From contig PVNU02001548.1 in the NCBI GenBank assembly GCA_003013855.2, positions 186,001-250,000 on the forward strand: a DNA stretch of 64,000 nucleotides, read 5' to 3'. The position numbers and the translations under genes are program-made. Under the pieces are notes generated by a model, which saw only the letters and a list, made by a program, of their open reading frames with translations, was not told the origin of the DNA and ran no database searches. The stretch is from Liriodendron chinense (lineage: Eukaryota > Streptophyta > Magnoliopsida > Magnoliales > Magnoliaceae). Shown here piece after piece: positions 1-13,025 of this stretch (its first letter is position 1; every line of letters starts with the position of its first letter).

Positions 1-962
1 TGTCAGAGCATTCGACAACACCCGCCGATCAGTGGAAGGGGAGGTCGACATAAAGGTACAGATAGGTCCGAAAATCTCCACCATCACATTCCAAATTCTG
101 GATATATCAGCCTCTTTCAACATGTTGCTCGGACGACCTTGGCTGCACAAGGTTGGAGCTGTGCCATCAATGAGTGAAATACATCTGTGGAAATCAAGTG
201 ATCTCTATCCATGCAGAGAAGGAGCTCATCATTCCTTCCAATGCTACTGCCACTGAACCAGACATCCCGGTCATCGATATCCAGCACTCTGAAGAAGACA
301 TCTCGTTTCACAGTTTCGAATTCGAGACTGTGAACTCTATCGCCAATCCAGAACCGATAAGGGCGGACCGTGTCTTTTCACCGGCAGAACGTGTGAGCCT
401 CAAATACCGAATGAAGAATTATTTCAAGTCTAGAAAGGTACCGCTGGTATATAACCAACGTAAATGGGGACTAGGATACAGAGCAATCTTCATGGACAAA
501 AGAAGGAAGAAATTTCAATGCTCACCCATCCAATTCGTCAAGCCAGGAGAACCTTGCAAAGATCCAGGAGGGAATCAACCGACTGCACTACACAAAGGCC
601 TCCTGATGAGCCTAGTTTGGGCCACGTTGCCCCCCATTCGATGGGATCAGATTCTCGAACCGTCTAAGCCTCCAGAAGAAGGAAATGACGAAGATGAAGA
701 AGGAAGTCAAATACAGCAGCTTCAGGACCAGGTTACTCTGACACCTGCTCCCAACCAGGGGCACAACCTGGCCGTTTCAATTCCAACCAGCCAGGGGCAC
801 AACTTGCCTATCTCTGCAGAATCAACATCATCAATCATCAGCCAGGGGCAGAAGCAGCCCATCCATTGGACCAAGAAAGGAAAATGGCCAGCCCTGGATT
901 GGTCCAATGTCCAAATTCCAAACTCATGTCTAGCCGTAGAACCAGACGAACTGCAATGCGAG
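1..962 (+). pseudogene. Copy A gag-pro C-terminal part (protease end and linker), broken
   Basis: Begins inside the retroviral-type aspartic protease, just after where the catalytic DNGS motif lies in copy B. The conserved segment FNMLLGRPWLHKVGAVPS of the C-terminal flap/dimer region is readable at about 116-170. A small deletion near 165-175 (B has extra bases here) shifts the frame; reading then continues from 174 in the next frame. The linker after the protease carries copies of the NQGHNL-type repeat around 745-860, fewer than in B. The coding part ends at the conserved splice donor GAG|GTAAGT (962/963). Product in a live element would be the protease that matures Gag-Pol. Confidence 0.8.
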
Positions 963-1370
963 GTAAGTGATCCGGGAGAGGACTGAGTACGACTCAGATC
1001 TCGAACCCGACCAACGAGAAATCATGGTCATTGGGCCAGACTATGATTCTTCGCTCGAATCATTAACCCCCACCTCTTCAGGGGAGGAAGTGTGGGGTCC
1101 TGAATGGTCATCCGTTCCCCTAACTCTTGAATCAGCTAAAGAGCCATCTGAGGGCTCTGGCTTCCAAAAGAAAAATGCCTGTTTAAGCAGCCACCGGAAC
1201 TTTGGAACAAGTTGGGCTCATTCATGGTCTGCAATGCCCACTTGTTCAAAGTCCCGTGAATTTTGAAAATCCAAAAAAATAAAAAACTTTCAAAAGCCAA
1301 AAACATCTAGCATTTCCATTTCAGAAAAATCTCAAAAACCAAAAAATATTTCTTTTCCTGCATTCGATAG
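963..1370 (+). other. Copy A intron between protease and pol
   Basis: Donor GAG|GTAAGTGATCC at 962/963 and pyrimidine-rich acceptor TTTTCCTGCATTCGATAG ending at 1370 match copy B exactly in position. Ogre elements are known for a spliced intron between protease and RT. One base is inserted near 976 relative to B, shifting the frame inside the intron. As in B, the first AG acceptor leaves pol one base out of phase; the first in-phase AG ends at 1392. Confidence 0.7.
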
Positions 1371-4300
1371 TATGCTAAGTTCGTTTAAAGAGTCACATGA
1401 GTTTGAAGTCGAATCATATGATTTTGACATTGAATTAGACTTCGAGCTCATGGGTCTGGACGAAGCTCGGGATGAGGAAGATGATGACCCGGCTCCCGAA
1501 CTAGAGGATCTCCTCAAGAAGTTCGAATCCAAAGCCAATGTTGTAGCCGATGATTTCGAGATAATAAACTTAGGAACACCTGAGATCCCTAGGGAAGTAC
1601 GCATCGGAAAATCGTTGCCACCTGAGATGAAACAGAAAATGATAGAGTTCCTAGCTCCAAGATTGTCCAACTTCGCATTCTCATATGAAGACATGCCGGG
1701 GCTCGATGAAGAGCTCGTTGTACACCATCTGCCAACCAAGGCAGATATGAAGCCAGTGAAACAGAAACTTCGAAGAATGAAGCCAGAATGGGCTCTGAAA
1801 GTCCGAGATGAAGTCATCAAACAGTACAATGCGGGATTCTTGGTAGTCTCCAACTATCCTGAATGGCTCGCCAACATCGTACCAGTACCGAAGAAGGACA
1901 GCAAGGTTCGAATGTGCATCGACTTACGAGATCTCAACAAAGCCAGTCCAAAAGATGACTTCCCTTTGCCACATATCGACACTTTGGTCGACAACATTGC
2001 TGGATATAAGATCTTCTCATTCATGGATGGGTTCTCAGGTTACAATCAGATCAAGATGGCAATAGAAGATCGTGAGAAGACATCGTTTATCACTCCCTGG
2101 AGAACCTTCTGTTACAGGGTAATGCCGTTCGGACTGAAGAACGCAGGAGCAACATATTAGCGAGCAATGACAGCACTATTCCATGACATGATGAACAAAG
2201 AGCTTGAAGTATATGTGGATGATATGATCGTCAAATCTCGCACAATTGAAGGACACTTTGAAGATCTGAAGAAGTTATTCAACAGATTAGAAAAGTACAA
2301 GCTCCTCCTCAACCCTCAGAAATGTGTCTTTGGTGCAATGGGAGGTAAGCTCCTCGACTTTATGGTGAGCGAGGATGGCATTAGGGTCGACAAGACCAGA
2401 ACCAGAGCAATCATCGAGATGCCCCCTCCTAGAACAGAGAAAGAAATTCGTGGCTTCCTCGGCAGAATTCAATACATCAGTCGCTTCATCGCACAGCTCA
2501 CACCTATTTGTGAGCCCATTTTTAAGCTCCTTCGGAAGAACGTTCCAAAAGAATGGAATGATGATTGCCAAGTCGCCTTCGATCACATCAAGAAATATCT
2601 CATGAATCCTCCAGTCCTAGTGCCACCTACGCCTGGACGTCCACTATTGTTATACATCTCGATAGCAGCAGAAGCCATCGGCTGTGTCCTCGGCCAGCAC
2701 GACGAGACCGGAAAGAAGGAACAAGCAATATACTATTTGAGCCGAAAGTTCACCGACTATGAGACCAGGTATTCCCCGATCGAGAAGACTTGCCTCACCC
2801 TAGTCTGGGCAACTCAGTAACTCCGTCAATACATGATTGCATTCCCTATTCTCCTACTCGCTCACATGGATCTGCTCAAGTACTTGTTCAAGAAACCGGC
2901 ACTCACTGGAAGGATAGCTAAATGGCAGCTACTCCTGTCTGAGTTCGACATCACCTATGTCACTCAAAAGGCAATCAAGGGGCAGGCTCTCACCGATCAT
3001 CTTGCCGCCCACTCCCTCCTGGATTATCAACCGCTCAAGACATTCTTCCCTGATGAAGATCTCTTACTTATCGAAGGCGAAGAAAAGAAAAAGAAAGATG
3101 AGTGGACATTATTCTTCGACGGTGCAGCAAATTCTAAAGGGAGGGGTATTGAAGCAATCCTCTACTCTCCAGATGATGCCCCTATTCCTATCTCAAGGCG
3201 CATAGCATTCGAGTGCACCAACAACATGGCAGAGTACGAAGCATGCATCGCTGGCTTAAGGGAAGCCATGATCTTGGGCGTCAAGAAGCTACGAGTATTT
3301 GGAGACTCACAGCTTATCATCAATCAGACCAATGGCGAATGGAAAACCAAGGATGAGAAGTTGATACCATATCATGTGTATCTTAAAAATCTGATCGAAG
3401 AATTCAAAGAAGTCACCTTCTCATACATGCCTAGAGCCAAAAACCAGTTTGCCGATGCTCTCGCCACACTCGCGTCAATGCTCGAGATCCCGAAAGGAGC
3501 TTCAGAATAGGAGCTCACAGTCGAAATTCAAGAAGAACCTGCTTTTTGCCTGCAAATAGAAGAAGCGAAGTTGTCCCTGACAAACCCTGGTATACCGACA
3601 TCAAGCAATATCTCAAAACCCAGGAGTATCCAGAGTCAGCAACAAGCAACAGATCGCCGAACCATCCAGCGTTTGGCCGGCCAGTTCACCATCAGTGGCG
3701 AAATTCTTTACAAGCGATCCTATAATCACATCCTCCTTCGATGCGTCGATGAAACAGAAGCTGCAAAGATCATGAAAGAAATACACGAAGGAATCTGTGG
3801 CCCACACATGAACGGGCACATGATGGCAAAGAAGATTTTACGACTTGGCTACTATTGGCTCACCATGGAGACAGACTGCTTGCCAGCACGTCAGAAAATG
3901 CTTCAAATGCCAGGAGATGCGAATCAAATTCATGCCCCCTCATCAGAGTTGTACAACCTGATCACCCCCTGGCCCTTCTCCATGTGGGGACTCAACATCA
4001 TCGGCAAGATTAGTCCCAAAGCATCAAACGGTCATGAGTACATACTTGTGGTAGTCGACTACTTCACCAAGTGGGTAGAGGCAGCCTCCTACACCACGAT
4101 TGCAGCATCTCAGGTGATCAAATTCATGAAGAACAACATCATATGCCGGTATGGAATCCCCCATGTTATCATCACAGATAATAGGGACCCCGTTTGTCAA
4201 CAAGAAGATGGATGACTTCCTCGAAAATTCAAGATTCAAAGTCATCGATCAAGCCCCTACCGTCCTCAGATGAATGGTGGGGTAGAAGCCGCAAACAAGA

Positions 4301-4858
4301 CAATTGTCAGAATACTCGAGAAGATGGTCGTGACCCATCGAGATTGGTCAGATATGCTCCCATATGCACTTTGGGCCTACCGAACGTCTGTACGGTCTGC
4401 TACGGGCGTTACTCCTTTCGAGCTTACTTATGGAATGGAAGCAGTTCTGTTAGTCGAGGTGGAAATACCATCACTACGAGTATTACTAGAAAGTAGAATT
4501 GAAGAAGGAGAATGGCAACGGGCCAGATTCGATCAGTTGCAACTAGCAGATGAAAAGCGCATGCGTGCGCTAAGTCATTCTCAGTGTTATCAGAAAAGGA
4601 TTGCTCGGGCTTATAACAAGAGAGTCCGAAAAAGAAGTTTCAAGGTAGGCAACATGGTCATGAAGAAGATTCTACCATCGCACCTTCCGGATCCCATCGC
4701 ACCTTCCTGATCCCAGATGAAAGTTCAAACCCTCGTGGGACGGGCCGCTGATCATTAGAGAAGTACTTCCCGGAGGCGCCCTCAGACTCACCAGCATGAG
4801 AGGGGTGGATCTTCCTGAGCCAATCAACGCCGACAAAGTGAAGATCTTTCACGGGTAA
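1371..4858 (+). pseudogene. Copy A pol: RT, RNase H, archaeal-type RNase H, integrase; multiply broken
   Basis: Homologous along its length to pol of copy B. RT motifs FMDGFSGYNQIK (about 2020-2055) and YVDD (2212-2223) are present. In-frame stops replace sense codons at 2158-2160 (TAG, B has CAG), 2818-2820 (TAA, B has CGA) and 3508-3510 (TAG, B has TGG). Small indels lie near 3565-3580 and 3880-3920; the second pair of indels scrambles the integrase zinc-finger cysteines. The first catalytic Asp of integrase is Asn (WGLNIIGK, about 3985-4005), and a frameshift follows the second Asp near 4183. A further duplication/indel lies near 4690-4720. The frame would end at the TAA at 4856-4858. Non-functional; age is clearly greater than that of copy B. 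Confidence 0.9.
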
Positions 4859-5284
4859 GTCATTCTGACCTTATCAAGAGTTACTTTAATAAAGCTGAAG
4901 TCAAGAGGTCGAAACTAGAACCTCTGAGAAATCATTTTCGTCCACCAACAAGTGTTTCAAATAAGGGGATTCAAAAGAAAAAGAAAAAAAAAAGAGAAAA
5001 AGAATACAAAAGAAAAGAAAAAAAAAGAGGAGAAAAAGAAAAAGGGAAGCTAAATCAAGGCACCCGAGAAAAATCAACCCAAGAAGAAATGCAGTCATCC
5101 ATCCATTCATCTCAGAAGGGTCTTTAGCTAAGACCGACAGCTCTATCATCGTAACTTAGGATAAGGGCTGAAAGACTGCCATCGGCCGGCAACGACGGAT
5201 TCCCGACCTCTAGCCGCCGCAGTTATCCAAAGATCCAAAAAAAAAGAAGAAAAAAAAAAGAAATGTATGCCTAAACAAAGAGGG
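4859..5284 (+). other. Copy A post-pol spacer with A/G-rich tract
   Basis: No coding potential. About 4970-5050 is almost pure purine (AAAGAAAAAG-type runs), matched by a similar tract at 46880-46985 in copy B. The remainder matches B and leads into the hairpin array. Confidence 0.6.
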
Positions 5285-5499
5285 CGGAGTGAAAACCCGA
5301 AAGGGCGCTCCGAGTAAAAACAGTGGGCATACAGCGGACTCGGTGAAAATCCGAAAGGGCGCCGAGGGTAAAAAAAGCATAGCTGTCAAGGGGCAGGCAA
5401 GATCAAACACCCGGGACGTGGTGAAAACCCGAAAGGGCGCCACAGGCAAAAATGACGAGAAAAGGCCGGCTATGGTGAAAACTCGAAAGTGCACTGCAG
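5285..5499 (+). repeat. Copy A array of four covarying GAAA-loop hairpins
   Basis: Four units at 5285-5312, 5339-5366, 5418-5443 and 5470-5499. Each has an outer stem of 6-8 bp, an unpaired AAAA on the 5' side, then a CCC-GAAA-GGG inner hairpin. Outer stems differ in sequence but pair: CGGAGTG with CGCTCCG, CTCGGTG with CGCCGAG, GTGGTG with CGCCAC, CTATGGTG with CACTGCAG (one mismatch). Units are followed by G(G/A)(T/C)AAAAA. The same array is present in copy B at the same place after pol. Confidence 0.8.
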
Positions 5500-5949
5500 A
5501 CAAAAATGACTCAAATGGAAAAAGAAAAAATAAAAGTGCAGGTACCAAGAGATCAGACAATCCAGATCAGTTCGAGCAGTCACAGTTCAAGAACAAGAAG
5601 AAGTGTAGTCAGGAATGAAGAGCTCTACAAATTCCGATAATCTCGAGGGGCAATAGTTCCCGTTGCCTACACCTCTAGGGAACCAAAGGAGCGCTCAAGT
5701 CAAATCTCGAGACATTGGTCAAAGCATTGGCCGAGCCCCAGTTCTGATTCCTATATCCCGACACAAAATCCAGATACACTCACGAGACAACTCATGGCAC
5801 AATAGATTCTCAAAAAAGTTTTCTTCTTTTTCATTAAAAGCATCATATTTCTTTTACACATATCATGTCATCTTTTTCAAAAAAATACAAAAAAGCATCA
5901 TCATCAATCATATACCACGCAAAAAAGAATGTGCAGGTGGCCAACACAA
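5500..5949. other. Copy A noncoding stretch between hairpin array and antisense gene 2
   Basis: Matches copy B 47444-47903. No convincing coding frame. AT-rich part at about 5800-5900 (TTTTCTTCTTTTTCATT, TTTCAAAAAAATAC) may hold the 3' end of the minus-strand transcript of antisense gene 2, but no clear polyadenylation signal stands out. Confidence 0.4.
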
Positions 5950-8565
5950 TCAATCTCTACCCTCCTCCTCGGCCATATCAGGTAAGTCCTCTTACAAATA
6001 ATGAAGTAGTCTCACTCTCAACCTGCTCACCTCCATACGCAGGTAATGCACCTCATCGCGCTCAAGGGTATGGATCATGGCCTCCTCATCAGATAACCTC
6101 TAATCGGCAGCCAACCTCCTCGACATCATCTCACAATGATACCGAAGTGCAGAGATCTCAGACAGCAAATGGCCATGAGTGGCCAAAAGGAAGCCAGGAT
6201 CAATGAATGAGCGCTCCTCAAAGGGTTCATATGAACCAGATGAAGAGTCGGCATCTCCAAGGATATCCTGCTCATCCTCATTAGCAGTCTGGTGCCAGCA
6301 AGGGATACGTCGATACAAAGACTGCTCAGCAACCCAGTACTGATATGGGGCGATCGCCATCAGAAAGGCCAGCAACTCAAAACCAAGCAGATCAGCAGTC
6401 AGATAACTCGCCCAAGATCCATCGACCCGAGTCCTAAAATCAGAGGTCCTAGATGGAAGTGCTCAGTGCCCGATACCTATAAAAGCAAAAAGAGGAACAT
6501 CCTGCTCATACCCAAACTGCCGCAGGAACCAGGTAGGGTGGTAGGAAAGTAAGATCGAAAGCCTACCAGCATCAGAGGAAGGCGGTGTGCATGTCAAAGC
6601 ACTGGAGGAAGTGAAAGCCAAGATGACTCCCAACGAACATTCCAGTCACGAAGATCCGCGAACATCCTGCGATATAAGGGCTCACTCATCCTAGCCGTAG
6701 GAGGAAGAAATTCCATGATGTGCCGCATAAGGTCTGGGCGACGGTTGTCAGGAAAGGGTACAGGAACGGTCAGAAAAAGACGCTCCCATAGCCAAACCTG
6801 ATCATAAGAAGGAAAAGAAGTTCAGCTAGAGCAAAGCAATTCCTAAAAAGCAAGAAAGGAAAGGTGCAGAAAAGATACCTAAAGAAATGCACAGCAGCCG
6901 CGAAGGACACGAGTACGGCCCAGGGCACAGTCAGTCAGCCCGTTAAACAGCTCGGCCAGAACAAGAGAAATGATCCCCTGACGTCGGATAGCTCGGCTCA
7001 TCACCTCAAAAAGCAAAGGAGTCTGGGACCTGCGCCATCCCGAGAACAGCACCTCAGCTATCAAGCAGAACATCAGTGCGTTCCGAGCAAGGATAGAATC
7101 GGCCACATTCCGAGGACCCGAAAAAAGATCATACAGTAAGTCCAAGGAGAACACTACAGCATCCTGGCCAGCAGCTGCAAGGCCGAACAAGATAGGGAAT
7201 CCCGAACCAGTTCTGCGGTGTGGCAATCTTCGGTGATGTCTTCGGCGAGAAATACTTAGTATAATCCCAAGGTAGGTCTGTCAAGCGTGCAAGCTCCTCC
7301 AAAGAGGGTCCCATCTCCATATCGTTGAACGCGAACAAGTTCAACGAAGGGACCCAGTCAATCAATGCAGCTCCGAGTATCCTCCAATCAATGTCAACTC
7401 TAGCCATATGGATCAGACTACCGAAGCCATAGGACTTCCAAATCCTGAATCTCATAAGCTGACAAACTATCAAGCCAAGTAAGCAGCTGTGGCGAGCAAG
7501 AAGGACAAGGAAGCAGTTGACAAGTCCTCACTGGTACCCCCTCCAGAACAAAAGGCCCAGAAATCAATGACAGCTCATCGAAGATCGGAAGATCAACGGG
7601 CGAAGGAGAAGGAAAAGCTGGAACCTCTGCAAACTCGACAGCCCCTGACCTGCCCTTAGTAACGACTATGTCTGATATAGTCGCATCACTGTCTGAAACT
7701 GTCACGACCTTAGCCGCATGAGAAGACTCGCCCACCTCATGAACAGAGTGCGCAAAAGACCGACGATCAGGAGAAGGATGACACTCTTCATCAAAAGGGC
7801 TATCGGTGAAGATCACACCACACATCGTGGCATCCTGGCCAACCTGACCATTAAAAAATACATCTGAACCATCAAGAAGGGTCCCGACTACCCCAATCAA
7901 AGAATCAACAGTCAGATCTGGATCTGCGGCCCTCTCCAACAGGAAATCATGAATCCAGTCATCATCCTGACCAATCAAAGGAATCATCAAGGCATCCACA
8001 CCGTCCATCATCAGGGGGACATCATCAATGATCACATCAAGTCCACCCAAACAAGTATGCCGCACATCTCGGCCATCATCAAGAGCATCCAAACCATCAA
8101 AGGTATCATCTGAACCATCCATACCGTCCAGACATGAGATTAGCCCATCTATGTCCATCATACCCCCATCACCACCATCAATCACATCATCTAGGTGGCC
8201 CACATTCAAGGGATGCATAGCCTCACCTATGTCCTATCTCCTCATCTCATCCATACCATCCAGTTCTCCCACAATCAAAGACCCATTCCAATCTGAAATT
8301 TCAGCATGGCTGCCATTAATGGGGCCATTCAAAGCTCCACCAACCATCATCCCTAGCCCCTCATTAATGCCACCATTCAATGCACCATCTCCAACATCCA
8401 TTAAAGAAATCTCTCCACCATTAAAGCCTTCAACACTTTCTGAAGTAGGGACCCACCATGGACAGCCCCCACAGCCCCTAAATCTCCACCATCCATTGCC
8501 CAAGAAAGGACAAACTAAGAAGAAGACAAAAGGAGGAGGAAAGAAGAGACAAAAGGAAGATTCAT
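5950..8565 (-). pseudogene. Copy A antisense gene 2 (PMD/DUF7745-like), broken
   Basis: Minus-strand homologue of copy B 47904-50522. Recognisable blocks: acidic, D/G/M-rich N-terminal region (about 8218-7870), the segment IDWRILGAALIDWVPSLNLF (about 7390-7330), SGWRRSQTPLLFEVMSRA (about 7040-6985) and the C-terminal YRRIPCWHQTANEDEQDILG block (about 6320-6240). The frame is continuous at the place where copy B has a frameshift (about 7900-7950), but A has its own frameshifts near 8450, 7420-7480 and 7140-7180 and a premature stop in the C-terminal exon. Splice junction positions match B. The presence of the same gene in two diverged copies argues it was inherited with the element. Confidence 0.75.
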
Positions 8566-9401
8566 GGTTGAAATCAAACCTGGACGTACAAAGCAGGTAG
8601 GGACAAGGGCAGCGGACAACAGGAGAATGTCCGAACCCGAGCCAGCCTAGGCCGCACAAGAGGCGAGCCTTGAGCAGGCCCGCTCTGGGCCGTCCGTACG
8701 GACCCGCTCCCTCTCTCTCCGCCGGATTGGCTCTATGGTTCCTGGTAGGTGAGGCTGACAGTCCACATCAGCAGATGGCACCCTGAGGGCCGCCCAAGGC
8801 TCCAATCCATTCCAGATTTCGATTGAGATTGCTCAAGATCATTTGGAAGGTACCCCACCTATCCAATCACGAAGCACTGCGGCCAGAATGGGTCTAATCA
8901 AGTCAAAGAGAGGGAAAGATGATCAAGAGAGGGCCACAAGCAATCTGAGCCATTCAAAGACTAGATTATTATGATCCAAACCATGGAAGAGCTCGCATGG
9001 GTCATTAAATAGCAAGACCAAGGGCTTGATCATCAAAAGAATGGTCAGAATCCAAGATCTGATCATCAAGTGGGCCCACAAGGCCACATCAAGCGATCTG
9101 AGCCGTTCAAGTCATCATCCACACCATGAGAAGCCTTCTTAGCCTCACAAAACATCAAGAAAAGGTGCTCCAAGGTAAAGCCGAGGTCTCAAGTGGGCCC
9201 ACAGGGCCGAATCAAGCCATCTGAACCATTCAAGTCATCATCCATGCAATTAAGAAGTCTCCAGTCAAGGCATCCAGACATCATCAAGGAATTTGAGACA
9301 AGTCAAAGATCGTATATTCATTTAAAAGATTTTTTTAAAAGAAGAAGATAAAAGCAAAAAGAAGAAGGTCATACATCAAGTAAGCTGAACACAGAAGCAA
9401 G
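8566..9401. other. Copy A spacer between the two antisense genes
   Basis: No coding frame. Contains a diverged copy of the GC-rich promoter-type module (about 8660-8700) and loosely repeated blocks with ATCATCAAGTGGGCCCACA at about 9062, 9190 and similar; the same blocks recur in B at 51010-51310. Confidence 0.5.
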
Positions 9402-10898
9402 CTACAAGTCGCCAACATAGTTGTCATCGTCCCTCCTCTCGTCCCGCTCTCGACGATGAAGATCCATCAAAGGAGCTGTCACCGAGCCTCCAGCATATCT
9501 GCGACGGCCCCCAGGAACATAGAGCAGAGGAAGCAGAGGCCCTTGGCCATATAGCAAGTTCCACTCATCATAATCGCAATCCGGGATCGTGAAACGAAAC
9601 CCGGGCTGGCCCACAAGAGCGTCAGTTATCTCATCAGTTGGAATCTGAGCAGCTGGAGGAGGTGAAGAACAAGGGACTCTGGCCACTCCTGGTAATCTGT
9701 CGAAGCAGTCTCTCACCCAGATACCACTGAAATGATTCAGCGTCAGAAAGCATGATCCGGAGGCATGAAGCATCATAGGTCTCCCCATGCTAAGGGGTGT
9801 AGTAGAGTGGAAAGTTGGCATATGGCATCCGAGCAAGCTACAACAAGGGAGTTCATCACGATCAATTACAGTACAGCACGAGGGATAAGGAAAGTAAGAT
9901 ACTTACATCTTCGACGGTCAATCCGTCTATGTCAGCACACCAGTTGTCCCTAGAAACTCGAGAGTTCCGCTGACGGGTTTGTTGATGCCAATACATGTGG
10001 CGATACAAAGATGGCTCAATGTTGTCCCGCATCCTCGGCGCGAGATAGGGAAAAATGGTCATAAAAGCAAGTCTGGGCAAGGGCACACCTAACAATTAGA
10101 AAGAGGAAGAGGGTAAATGTCTCCAAGAAAGGAGAAAAAAGAAGTACCTCAACAACAGGCCAGAAACCTGTGTAGGACCGACTATTCCAACTGGTTTTAT
10201 CCAGACCTTGGAAAATATGAGTCAGGATAGCCCCGTTCCAATTGTAGGGGTGGTGAAGATCCTCAACCAAGCGAAGAAATTTAGGATCGACCCTCTCATT
10301 TGCGTGGCAGAGAAGGAAAGACCCGAAGGCATAAGTAATCATGGCCCGTGCTTTGTGGAGGGCCTCTAGCTCGGTACGTGGGGGTGACAGAGGCAAAAGT
10401 ATTGTAGAACCATCACATCTTTACTTGATGGCCATGGAATTCATCTTTGGGCGGGACATCACCAACAAGTCGTAGCCAGTCAGTGGAAGTGATGGGAGTA
10501 AGAGAGCTGACTTGGGGAACAACTTCCCTATGAAATGGAAAGCCAATTTACATATAAATATCCAGGGGAGTTATTCCCCATTCGCCACAAGGGAGTTGGA
10601 AGGTGTGGGTCTCATCCTGCCACCTCTCGCAAAGAGCCGCGAGCATCATGCGGTTAGCACTGTTATTATGGAAGCGTAAGGTAAGGAGGCCAGCAAAAGG
10701 AGTGTCAGCCAATACTCGTTCAAGCAAAGGCTGTGGATGTTTCACCCAGTTGTCCCAGTGGTCTCTGGTACCTCGACCCTTGATGGCGGGAAGAGGTTGG
10801 TGCTCTTGAGCCAAAGAACACATATGGGCCCCTCGGCGGATGATGAAGGCAGGATCATCCTCATCAATCACTCGACGTCCTCTTGTACCGTCCGCCAT
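9402..10898 (-). pseudogene. Copy A antisense gene 1 (plant mobile domain protein), broken
   Basis: Minus-strand homologue of copy B 51514-53008. Starts MADGTRGRRVIDEDDPAF at 10898 and carries the PMD signature ERWQDETHTFQLPCGEWGI. Unlike B, codon 61 is sense here, but a stop (TAA for the Gln codon of B) truncates the first exon at 10548-10550 after DIYM. Further indels lie near 10396-10500 and in the last exon (9840s). Both intron positions of B are present. The last exon ends in YVGDL at 9402. PMD proteins (PF10536 family) are known from host MAIL1/MAIN genes and from plant transposons. Confidence 0.8.
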
Positions 10899-13018
10899 TG
10901 AATCCTACAAGCTTGGCAAGGTAAGTCCCTATCCTTTACCCGTCAAAATCCAAATTATCATCTAAGAAACCCATAGGATTGGACTCACATTCAGATGTAA
11001 AATCCAAAGTCCCACTCCATGTGTTACCTAGGATATGTGTTGGGCCCATTAAAGAAGGCAAGGCCCACCTTAAAGAAGGTTGCATGTCATGTCTTAGGCA
11101 AGGAAAGTCCATCATCCAAGGACACACTTTGGACAACAAATGCACTCAAGTGCCATGAGATCAACAAGAGATAAGAATCCTACTTCACATGAGAAATTCC
11201 CTCTTCAAAGTCCATATGTGGCCAAGGATCGATCCACTTTTTATACCAAGGCCATGATCCTCACTTAAGATGTTTCCATCTTTTTACACATGTACACGGA
11301 CAAGTGGGGAATAGAAAGGAAGTGGGCCCCCAAGAGCAACCCAAATGCCTCAATGGATGGAAGAGAGCACATAGCCCACTTGAAGAACATGAAGACCCAT
11401 TCAATGGGTTAACCATGGGCACCCCTATGTGCATCATCTTGATGAAAGTTTTGACTATGAGAGTACAACATGGCGGACTACCCACAAGCATATGGATCAA
11501 AGAAGCCAATGGTAAGAAAAATTGATGCACATAGCCCACATGAAGAATCAAAGTCGGAAATGTCCATGCAAGTACAAGTTTGGGCAACTTATGTGCACCA
11601 ATTTCTTTACAAGAAAAGGAGACCATTTGAGCACAAGAGAGCATAACTTGATGAGTCACCCAACCATCATGAAAATGGCTAGGAATGATATACATAGCCC
11701 ACTTGAAGATCAAAATCCAAAATGCCCCAAAGCATGGGTCAAAATTGGGTAACTTATGGGTATCATTCTTTCCCACAAATTTCAAGGAAAAACACTCATC
11801 TTTGAGAATGATGGTGGATGACCCACCAAGTACCCCAAGAGAAGTTTTTAGGAGCTATGGTTGCATGGATAGTTCACTTGAAGGAGAAGAAGACATCCAC
11901 TTGAGGTTGAATGACACTAAGGGAAACTCTTGAGAACCACTTTCCTACCCCATGGAAAAACCATTTGAACTTAATGAGATTGTTGAAACGACTCACTCAT
12001 GGGACTTATAGATGATCAAGTAACTTAAGTTCTCCATCCATCCAAAGAAAAGACATGAAGGAAAAGAATCCTACATGCACAAAGTGTAGTGGTGCACACA
12101 TGACCCAAAGAAATATCCAAGTTTTAAGGAAGGCCCAAAAGCCCATCTACACGGAGGAATTCCAAGGAACCCACCACACTTTGTGAACAAAGATGTGCAT
12201 CATAATCAAGAAATGATGGAAGATTTGGGCTACTTGTCCATAAAGGCCCACTTAAGAAATCTAGCCCACTTGAGATCCAAGTGAAGAATGGGCTAGTCAC
12301 TTTTGTCCATACACATGTAAAGAAAGATGGGGCCACCCAAAGTGAGCCCCATGAGCCCAAAACATAAGGTGGGCCCTACCATTCCCATGGGCCCAAAACT
12401 TGAAAAGAAGATGGAAAAGAAAAGAAGAGCTTTAAGGAAAAATGACAAGGGCAAGAAAGTATGAGGGAGCCCAAAATGAAGCATTGGCCCCATCAAATAC
12501 ACCAAGGGCCATAACTTCACTTTGAGCCCATTTGATACATATGAAAAGAGGCCCAACTCCCATGAAAAAGATAGGATATTTTGCCATGCACACTTGATGG
12601 GCATGGCAAAATTACCCTTTACATACACATGAAGGGAGTGTGAAAGAAGAAAAGAAAGAATGAAAAGGAAGCTTGCAATGTCCTTCTCCATGCACCACCT
12701 TTAAAAGAGATTTGAGATCTAGAAAAAGACCAAAAACACTTGGGCCCACCTTCACTCCTTTTGGAATAGCTACATGGAAAAAGAAAAGAGTCATGAGAAG
12801 AGACAATGAAGAAGGAAAAAGACAAGAGAGAAAGGGAGTGATCCATACCTTCACCACTCACCAAAGGGGGACCACCTTGCTGTCCCAAAGCTTCACTAAG
12901 GCCCACCTCTTGAAGAGAGTAAAGAACCACCAAAAGAGAGAGAAAAACTTGAAGAAAGAGAGAGTATGAGAGAGAGAAAAGAGAGATTGCACGTTGGAGG
13001 GGGCAAGAGTGCCCTATG
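10899..13018. other. Copy A long 5' leader region of the antisense unit
   Basis: About 2.1 kb without coding frames between antisense gene 1 and its putative promoter. Contains imperfect repeats of roughly 150-180 bp built around CATAGCCCACTTGAAGA (about 11377, 11527, 11695) and many GTGGGCCC/GGGCCCAC words. CT-rich on the minus strand near 12780-12990, as expected for sequence just after a transcription start. Conserved in copy B (53009-55107). Confidence 0.5.
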
Positions 13019-13025
13019 TTATATA
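13019..13025 (-). promoter_or_regulatory. TATA box for antisense transcription, copy A
   Basis: TATATAA on the minus strand, followed downstream (lower coordinates) by GC-rich then CT-rich leader typical of a plant 5' UTR. Same motif at 55108-55114 in copy B. An imperfect inverted repeat flanks the box. Confidence 0.5.

Noticed and set aside
5285..5618. Repeated VKTRKGA-type peptide in a + strand frame over the hairpin array
   Set aside because: The period follows the RNA hairpins. In copy B the frame is broken by a one-base loss in unit 2 while pairing is kept, so RNA structure explains it better than a protein.
8028..8600. 190-codon + strand S/P-rich frame (also 49984-50418)
   Set aside because: Shadow of the D/G/M-rich N-terminal part of antisense gene 2.
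11261..11785. 174-codon minus-strand frame in copy A spacer
   Set aside because: No counterpart frame of the same content in copy B, only shorter fragments; composition follows the GGGCCCAC-rich repeats.
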